Positions 57,878-64,000 of a stretch of DNA of 64,000 nt are shown here, in pieces. The notes beneath the pieces were generated by a model. The model was not told the DNA's origin. It saw nothing but the letters and a program-made list of their open reading frames with translations, and did no database searches. Source of the stretch: Aculops lycopersici (Eukaryota > Arthropoda > Arachnida > Trombidiformes > Eriophyidae); NCBI GenBank assembly GCA_015350385.1, contig WNKI01000001.1, forward strand, positions 5,091,010 to 5,155,009, given 5' to 3'. Both the position numbers and the translations under genes were made by a program. The first letter of the stretch is position 1. Every line of letters begins with the position of its first letter.

Positions 57878-58600
57878 TTACTCCTTGTAGCCATTTGATG
57901 AAGTACCGTTAGGATTTTTACAGCCTACACACTTGCAGTTGACACAAGCTTTTGATTCCTTATAACAGGCGCATCGTTGGCCTAAACAAGTCAAACTACC
58001 TGGTCCACGACCCTCGCTCTTCTTAGCCCCTGATCCGCATCTGCAGTGGTGCTCTTTTTGTTTCACTCGTTTACGGAACTTGTCTCCAAGATCTAAACTA
58101 CTAGAGTTTTCCTTAAGACAACAGCCTTCTTGAATAAGCTCACCGAACTTTAATAGTCCGTTTGGGGTGCTCTCACCTAAATTGGACCACTTTACGTCAA
58201 TCTTATGGGCAACTAGTAACTTGCAAGACTTGGCAAAAACGAGACTAATTTCATCGAGATCTACGCTTACTTCAAATCCTGTTCCATTAGCGCTATTGAA
58301 TGCATTACGGCAATTAATACAAGTTACATGCGCTTGTTGAGTGCTTCGATTGTTATAACAGACATCACAAACCCAATGACAAGCTGGCTTGGGTTTAAAG
58401 TACTTGAGGGCCCAGCGTCCACATATAGAGCAGGCCAATGATTGGCGGAAGTGATACATAAGCTGAAAGATATACTTCCACTCCGCTTCGTCTTCCTGTT
58501 TGTCCTTGATAGCTGTCATTATGCGTCTGACCATTTTGAAAAACTGGAAGATCATACCAGCGTAAACTTTGTTGGAATTAATGTTGCTCATTTTGATCAT
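57878..58600 (-). CDS. msl-2: MSL2-like RING/CXC E3 ubiquitin ligase
   Basis: MSL2 is the RING subunit of the MSL complex. In flies it targets the male X, and elsewhere it ubiquitinates histone H2B and other proteins. The 240-residue protein has an N-terminal helix, then YHFRQSLACSICG, which matches the MSL2 start of the RING. In the RING the third Cys and the His are adjacent (ACHWVCDVC). The family has one residue between them, so zinc binding may be changed. The C-terminal CXC domain is well kept (HCRCGSG, CLGQRCACYKESKACVNCKC, CKNP) and is the DNA-binding part. Drosophila MSL2 is about 770 residues and human about 580, so this version is strongly shortened. A second Met is at residue 4. 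Confidence 0.85.
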   Translation of the reverse strand: MIKMSNINSNKVYAGMIFQFFKMVRRIMTAIKDKQEDEAEWKYIFQLMYHFRQSLACSICGRWALKYFKPKPACHWVCDVCYNNRSTQQAHVTCINCRNAFNSANGTGFEVSVDLDEISLVFAKSCKLLVAHKIDVKWSNLGESTPNGLLKFGELIQEGCCLKENSSSLDLGDKFRKRVKQKEHHCRCGSGAKKSEGRGPGSLTCLGQRCACYKESKACVNCKCVGCKNPNGTSSNGYKE

Positions 58601-59593
58601 TTATAATATTGGTTAAAATTATGATTTATAATTGATAAAACAATAGTCTACTTTATCATCATATATAATTATATGATTACTTTCGGTATCTCAACCACTA
58701 AAAACCATTAGACTGGCAGACAAACTCTTGGATAGTCTCACTATCTACATATTCTCATAGATTTAGTCTGAGTAAATATACATGTATAAGGAAATATCTA
58801 TATTCGAATATCCACTCCGCGCTTGATGGGAGATGAGTATATAGTTGTGCAAATAAAACTAATAACAATAACTATAATATAACGGATGATGAAAATGAAA
58901 TAGTGGATATATTTATCAATAACCTGTAGAACTCGCGTGCGTGCTAATGAACACTAATCGTCTAGCAAATAAACTCTCGCTCGCGCTCTGTAGATCTACC
59001 CCAAGTTTGCAAAGAAAAGGCTCATACTCGGGGTGCAGGAACAAGAACTCGCTCACTCTACTTGGGGAAGGAGCTCCTTCGGGGTTAACTGGAGACTGTG
59101 TTAAGTGAATGGGGTCCGGGTTTAAATAGTGGGCGAAAGGGGGTGGGCAACTAATCTCGGAGAGATTTCGCATCAAGTTCAATGGGGATAGGGATATCGA
59201 GAGATCGTATTGGCTGTCTTTACGAAGTAGAAACTTTTTTGCCGCACAGGCTGCATAGCAACGCGCCCTGTGTTGAGGAAATGTAGTCCGATTTGGGGCT
59301 TTTGTTGTCTCTAATGCGGTACGACTGCTACTGGTTCAGCAGTAACAACAGCGGTTGTCCAGGTTTAGAATGACTCAAGGAGCGGAATGAAAACAAAGAG
59401 CAAACTCGGGTTCTGTTGTCCTGCCAGATTAGAAATTACACTATTCATTTATTATCCTTCATTTTTTACTGATAGTCTGTCTATTGACAATCTGATGTGT
59501 CATTGTCAATATCTTGTTAGAAATTCTATTGATCCATTTAAATTTGCTCAGAATGTTTAGGCAATAGTGAGAAAGAGATAAACTTATTGAGAC
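58601..59593. other. Divergent intergenic region MSL2-dysbindin
   Basis: The left half is AT-rich. The right half carries an 88-codon minus-strand frame (58916-59182) with no recognisable features. No repeat like that between RME-8 and PYM is seen here. Confidence 0.5.
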
Positions 59594-60163
59594 ATGGACA
59601 TCACCCAACCAACCAGCCGAATAGGAATCAAATTCCGGGCTGGATTTGGGTTGCTGGATAAATTTCAAAACCAGTGGGCTCACATCCATAATAAAAGTGT
59701 CAATAATGTAAACAAAACTAAAGAGGTGCTCAAGAAGCTAGATAGAGTAGAAGAAAGCACCAAGAGACGCCAAAAGGCGTTGGACAATTTTGTCGAGGGC
59801 TACAAGTCATTGTCAAAACTGGATGATCAAATAAAGAATATCGAAACAGACCTGCGCTCTTTGGAGATCAATTTTATCCAAATCGAGGAGCTACTATTGA
59901 AACTCAAGGCTCACAAGGAGCAATCCGATGCAACGAAGTATTTTCGATCTGTTGAATCAAGTTATGAGCAACAGGTGCGAGAGCAAACATGTCTTTCAGA
60001 GGCTCGTAAGGAAAGAATGAAGTTAGAGCACTTACAAAGGGTGCAACAATTTGAGGAACAGCAACAGAAGGATCTCGAGGAGAGGCGAGCAGTTTTAGAG
60101 AGAGCCTTCGAGGAGGAGAAAAATATGTACCTACAAACAGCGAGGGAGAAGAAGCAGCAATAA
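59594..60163 (+). CDS. Dysb: Dysbindin (BLOC-1 subunit)
   Basis: Dysbindin is a coiled-coil subunit of BLOC-1, which sorts cargo to lysosome-related organelles and to synaptic vesicles. The 189-residue protein is almost wholly helical. Coiled coil spans about residues 35-185. The C-terminal segment (LEERRAVLERAFEEEKNMYL) matches the dysbindin block that ends human DTNBP1. The N-terminal LLDKFQNQWAHIH matches its start. Human dysbindin is 351 residues with a PEST tail that is absent here. There is one exon. The start is the first ATG, 10 bases after an in-frame stop. Recognition rests on short blocks, so some doubt remains. Confidence 0.72.
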   Translation: MDITQPTSRIGIKFRAGFGLLDKFQNQWAHIHNKSVNNVNKTKEVLKKLDRVEESTKRRQKALDNFVEGYKSLSKLDDQIKNIETDLRSLEINFIQIEELLLKLKAHKEQSDATKYFRSVESSYEQQVREQTCLSEARKERMKLEHLQRVQQFEEQQQKDLEERRAVLERAFEEEKNMYLQTAREKKQQ

Positions 60164-60781
60164 GATAGATTGAACATTTGATGCAATATACAAGAGAGGT
60201 TAAATTACTTTGATCCACCACACTATCCATTGACTCCATTCATCTCAAGCATCCTTTCAGTGAGTTAAACTATTGATTGAGAGAGACCAGCGAGCTGACA
60301 AGCTTCAATCTGACGAGCAGATTAAGCTTGACCACAGCATAGGCTTAACCCATTGAGTGGTCTCTAAGAATTATTGACCACCACACACTGCATGTAGCGC
60401 CAGGTATCTACGAGTAGATTAACAGCTCTAAAGTTACGTCATTCTCAACCGTACAGTATTGCTCCGCATGATATTTTACGTTTGTTTGAAACAATATTTT
60501 GATAAACTCCTGAACTTGACTGTGTGAGGGCGACAATGATAGGAAAGATGATTTTTTTGGTCAAGAGTTTACCAAAGCCATGACGACACGTACTGTCTAC
60601 GCGTACATGTGGTTACAATTTACATTATGTCATCTCGACCAATTCCAGTTTTTGATACTTTCTCTCATCTTCGTGAGTTGGTATAAAAGTCCATGAATCT
60701 TGGGAACCATCAATCATTAGTAATCGTTCAGTCCAACGTTGAGTTCCAATCCAATTTCAAGTGATACCAAAATTCAGAAGA
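60164..60781. other. Intergenic, promoter of the cuticle gene
   Basis: No gene. The last 120 bases hold a TATA box and the leader of the cuticle protein gene. Confidence 0.6.
60682..60689 (+). promoter_or_regulatory. TATA box of the cuticle protein gene
   Basis: TATAAAAG lies about 100 bases upstream of the first coding ATG (60782), with an initiator-like TCATTAG about 32 bases downstream of it. Confidence 0.65.
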
Positions 60782-61793
60782 ATGAGTCAATATATTATCG
60801 TTGTAAGTAACTTGAACTGATATAATTTCACAAAAATTTCGAGAATCAACGATCACATATTAATTAACCATGTATCACCTTCAGAACGCTTTGATTCTAT
60901 GTCTGGTAGCGCAATGTGCACTAGCCCAGCTTCCTCTAGGTCCAAGATCAGTTGCTCCTGGTCATAGAATTGTCCGCAGAGACTCAATTTCAGGTTCAGG
61001 AACTGAACAAGTTGCAAAACAGAAGCCGAAGAGAGATTTAGACATCATGCAAGCTGAGCAGTCAACCGGTGGATATGGCAATAGTGTTGGAGGCGGAAGT
61101 TACGGAGGTGGACCACAATCGGCTGGTGGCTATGCTATGCAATCAGGATACCAACAAGCTGAACCTCAACACCCACCGATGCCCTTCTCTTGGGTCTACG
61201 ATATCAATGATGGCTATGGAACTTCTCAGTTCCACAAGGAGAATGGTGACGAGAATGGCAAACGCACTGGTAGCTACGGTTATATGGATGCCTATGGAGT
61301 ATATCGTCAGGTGGAGTACGAGGCTGACCATAATGGTTTCCGTGCAGTCGTCAAGACGAATGAGCCGGGAACTACTAGCGATGATCCAGCTGACGTAGAT
61401 ATGACAGCCGAAGCTCCACCGGCCCAAACTAACCCTGGAACCGGAAGTGGATATAGCAGCGCCGGAACCGGATCCTCGTACAAGCAACAAGGTTATGGTA
61501 GCAACAGTATGACCTCTGGTGCATCCTACGGGGGTGCTGCTGGCGGTTCCAGTGGGAAGCAACAGCAGCAACAACAAAGTTACAGTAGTGGCGGATCAAC
61601 AAGTGGAGGCGGCACAAGGATGATGAATATGAAGCAGTCATACGGCGGAAGTAGCTCAGGGAGCATGATGATGATGCCGATGAGACGCTCATACGGAGGT
61701 GGCAATGGCCAAATGAGCCCAGTTGTCATGCGTAAATCAATCGGCGGTATGGACTACAGCAAGCCACCACAAAGCCCAATGAACCGTTACTAG
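60782..61793 (+). CDS. Cuticle protein with R&R chitin-binding domain
   Basis: Exon 1 (60782-60802) encodes only MSQYIIV. An 82-nt intron in phase 0 leads to exon 2 (60885-61793), giving 309 residues. The joined start makes a signal peptide (IIVNALILCLVAQCALA). A tiny exon and an intron inside the signal peptide are typical of arthropod cuticle genes. The chitin-binding domain is at about residues 103-170 (FSWVYDINDGYGTSQF, then GSYGYMDAYGVYRQVEYEAD and GFRAVVKTNEPGT), the arachnid form of RR. The remainder is rich in G, S, Y, Q and Met, with MMMPMRRSYGG-like repeats. The protein is expected to be laid down in the cuticle. Confidence 0.92.
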
Positions 61794-62099
61794 ATGAGCA
61801 CCTGTGAGAATCATAGACAGACTAGGTCCTGTTTTATTTTGATCTTTTTTATTTATTATATCGTTTTTATTATCGATTTTATGTCTTACGTAAGTAATAA
61901 AATATTACACTTCCTGAAGGATGTTGTCGCTTGATGATGATCATTGGTTAAATTGAGTTTATCTTGTAACTATATATATTTGATTTTGGTTGATTGTTTT
62001 TGGCTTGTAGTTTCAAATAGCAATTTAGTTTCATGGATGATAGTGACCAGTTATTGGTGAGCGTAACAAGTGCGGTGATTCCGGTGTCACGAGCAGATC
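61794..62099. other. Convergent 3' region of cuticle and Smad genes
   Basis: AATAAA for the cuticle gene is at 61896-61901. AATAAA signals on the minus strand for the Smad gene are at 61838-61833 and 61857-61848, on the far side of it. The two transcripts are therefore expected to overlap antisense by tens of bases. Confidence 0.55.
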
Positions 62100-63707
62100 T
62101 CACGATGTTGATGTAATCTTGGTCGAGGGTGAGCCTATCCGTTCCAAGTAAGTATCAATCAGCTTTAACGGTGTGGTTAGTTGTATTTCGATCCAACAAG
62201 GCGTCGAGGTTACATCCTGGCGCTGGTATATTGAACCCCAGCCCTTGACGAAACTCAACTTGATCATACAATGCTCCGTCAGTGAGTAAACTCTATTGTA
62301 TAAGCTCTTATCCTGTTGTCTCATTGCCTCTTCAACTAGATTCTCGAAAACTTTCATATCAAATATCTTTTGTCGTCCCTCGGGTTCAATCTTGACAACA
62401 GCATGTTGATTAAGTTGATTTTCGACATTACAATTCTTCGAGTGGAAAAATATGGATGCTCCAGATAGGTTTTTGACAAATATTTGCGAGGCATCATTCT
62501 CTAAGCAGATACCCTTGCCAATGGCACGTCTTGTCATTTCGATAGTGCTATTACGGTTGATATTTGATAGGGTACCCAGAGAGAATCGGCGATTATGAAT
62601 GGAGGGATTTGTGAAGCCATCCACAATGATTTGTTTCGAGCATCCCTTGAATGGTTCGCCGATTTTTTGATTCAACTCAGCATAGCTAATCTTGCACCAC
62701 ATATCTGGACTCTCTTCGGACCCGTTCATGGTTGTTCCTGATATTTGTGAGGCAGAATCGTTAATTTCCATCGGCATGAGGGCAAGCTGCTGTTGATGAT
62801 GCTGCTCCCTATTCACATAACCTGGCGGAGGTGACTGGCCGTCAGTAAAATGATTTTGGCCTCTTGGCGAATCGGCAAGAATTATATGCTCTCCATTTGG
62901 GCCTACGTTGCCGTTACCAAATGCGCTATAGCAACTTGAATCTGATACTGGCGACTGGATATTATGATAGCCATTGTTTTGAGAAATCATTTGCTGTTGT
63001 TGCTGAGGCGAGCCAAGATAATTGGCGAAGTGATGATCGCTCAATGGAGCAGTGCCATTATTTTCATGATTGTACTGGGAGTGGGCATATGGGGCTCCAG
63101 TCGATGATGGGTGGTGAAGGTTTCCGCCACCATGGGCATGAAATAAGAGTCCATTTTGTTGATTAGGAAAGTATGGCGGACTTCCACCTTGTTGGTTGTT
63201 ATAGCCTGAATAATTGCTGCCTGGTGAGAGAGGCGGTGGTGAGGCGTTAGCGAATTCGCTATTATTCAAGCCTCTAGGTGTTACAACAGGTGGGTAGATT
63301 GAGTGGTCAACGCGCGCATAGTGATACGGGTTAATGCATATTTTGTTTGCCTCTCGTCTTGAGAACGGATATTGGCAGGAGGGCAAAGATCTAAGTTCAT
63401 GTTGTGATTGTAAATCAGGCCAACGAAATATTCTACAATACATGACATGGGGCAACATCTTCTTATGCGACACCTGTAAGCGTCCATCCTGAGATCGACT
63501 TAGTGTTACGCAAGGAGTGTCCTCACTCTTTTTACTCAAGGCGGTTTGCAATTGTACATGTTGATCTCCGCCTTGTCGTTTAAGTTTCTTAATCAATGAC
63601 TCGACTGCCTTATTTCGCCAAGTTTCATCCTCGTCGCCCTGCTTCCAATTTAAAATCCGCTTTAGGAGTGGATTGTTAAACGGGAATATGTTTTGCATTG
63701 AAGACAT
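62100..63707 (-). CDS. Divergent R-Smad of the BMP class (Mad-like)
   Basis: R-Smads carry TGF-beta/BMP signals from receptors to the nucleus. The 535-residue frame has an MH1 domain at about 10-130 (WKQGDEDETW, GRLQVSHKKMLPHVMYCRIFRW, zinc ligands and ICINPYHYARV), a long Gln/Asn/Gly/His-rich linker, and an MH2 domain at about 330-535. The NRNSTIEMTRRAIGKG block and the L3 loop RQDVTSTPCWIEI point to the Smad1/5/8 class. Smad2/3 have RQTVTSTPCW. The C-terminus ends TSTS in place of SSxS. The two acceptor serines are kept and the first Ser is Thr. Several MH2 positions are unusual, for example IFFHSKNCN for IFVQSRNCN. It has one exon. Confidence 0.9.
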   Translation of the reverse strand: MSSMQNIFPFNNPLLKRILNWKQGDEDETWRNKAVESLIKKLKRQGGDQHVQLQTALSKKSEDTPCVTLSRSQDGRLQVSHKKMLPHVMYCRIFRWPDLQSQHELRSLPSCQYPFSRREANKICINPYHYARVDHSIYPPVVTPRGLNNSEFANASPPPLSPGSNYSGYNNQQGGSPPYFPNQQNGLLFHAHGGGNLHHPSSTGAPYAHSQYNHENNGTAPLSDHHFANYLGSPQQQQQMISQNNGYHNIQSPVSDSSCYSAFGNGNVGPNGEHIILADSPRGQNHFTDGQSPPPGYVNREQHHQQQLALMPMEINDSASQISGTTMNGSEESPDMWCKISYAELNQKIGEPFKGCSKQIIVDGFTNPSIHNRRFSLGTLSNINRNSTIEMTRRAIGKGICLENDASQIFVKNLSGASIFFHSKNCNVENQLNQHAVVKIEPEGRQKIFDMKVFENLVEEAMRQQDKSLYNRVYSLTEHCMIKLSFVKGWGSIYQRQDVTSTPCWIEIQLTTPLKLIDTYLERIGSPSTKITSTS

Positions 63708-64000
63708 TGTCCTTTTAGTCGTCTCGATTTAAAAATATTGTATTATTTTGACTCTTCTTCTCTTGATTGAAATTTTTGCTTATATATTTGATTTCTTAAA
63801 CTCTCGTTTTGTCTGTAAGTTAAAATAGTTTACTTAGTTAATATGTTATCATCTTCATCATTATTATTATCATTGAATTTTCTCTGTAAAAACAACACAC
63901 TTTCTGGCTCTGGCACTGGCACTGGCACAATGGGGGCGGCCTACCAGGCAACCAGCAAACTTGCTGCTTGGAGATGATAGCGAAGGAGAGGAGACCAGGA
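63708..64000. other. Upstream region of the Smad gene
   Basis: AT-rich sequence with no open frame. It probably contains the Smad leader and promoter. The last 100 bases become GC-rich with CTGGCACTGGCA repetition. Confidence 0.5.

Noticed and set aside
1..64000. Transposon genes, viral genes, CRISPR arrays, rRNA
   Set aside because: No transposase, reverse transcriptase, viral protein, direct-repeat spacer array or rRNA segment could be recognised on either strand.

Overview
The window is nuclear DNA of an arthropod, most likely a mite. The genes are animal genes: flightless I, RME-8, myotubularin, a Smad, dysbindin, MSL2 and PYM. The RR cuticle protein is of the arachnid type, rich in G/S/Y with a TNEPGT tail. 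Introns are few and short (43-261 nt). RME-8 (7.0 kb), myotubularin (1.8 kb) and the Smad (1.6 kb) are each a single open frame. Such intron poverty would suit a compact mite genome, for instance an eriophyoid (gall mite). That is an inference and no species is claimed.

Layout. 1-10,251 holds no gene I can support, only low-complexity GC-rich sequence, one TATA-type promoter signal, two perfect hairpins and a weak small ORF. 10,252-20,150 is a gene cluster: a 1,958-residue unrecognised low-complexity protein (-), mitochondrial-type tryptophanyl-tRNA synthetase (-), a Schnurri/HIVEP-like zinc-finger gene (+), and a secreted I29-like protein (-) that converges on it. 20,151-28,232 is an 8-kb gene desert with nine exact copies of one decamer and a candidate 51-residue membrane micropeptide. 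It leads into a BTB zinc-finger gene (28,233) and myotubularin (30,057). 31,887-44,442 is sparse: a small secreted lysine/proline-rich protein, an aldo-keto reductase (-) and a secreted leucine-rich-repeat protein (-). 44,443-63,707 is dense: RME-8 (-), PYM (+), flightless I (+, five exons), MSL2 (-), dysbindin (+), an RR cuticle protein (+) and a divergent BMP-class Smad (-).

The genes do not form one pathway. The cluster includes several trafficking and organelle genes (RME-8, dysbindin, myotubularin) and several regulators (Smad, MSL2, PYM, Schnurri-like). A Schnurri-like protein and a BMP-class Smad in one window are noteworthy because Schnurri works with Mad/Medea in flies, but they lie 43 kb apart.

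The strongest unusual structure is at 51,467-51,945. The start codons of RME-8 and PYM lie at the two ends of a long inverted repeat. Its arms (about 150 bp, roughly 85-90% identical by eye) cover both promoters, both 5' leaders and the first eight coding bases. A perfect 24-bp GC-rich inverted repeat lies between the arms. Other leads are the decamer cluster, a 16-bp palindrome matching the RFX X-box upstream of the 1,958-residue gene, and a histone-H1-like insert in PYM.
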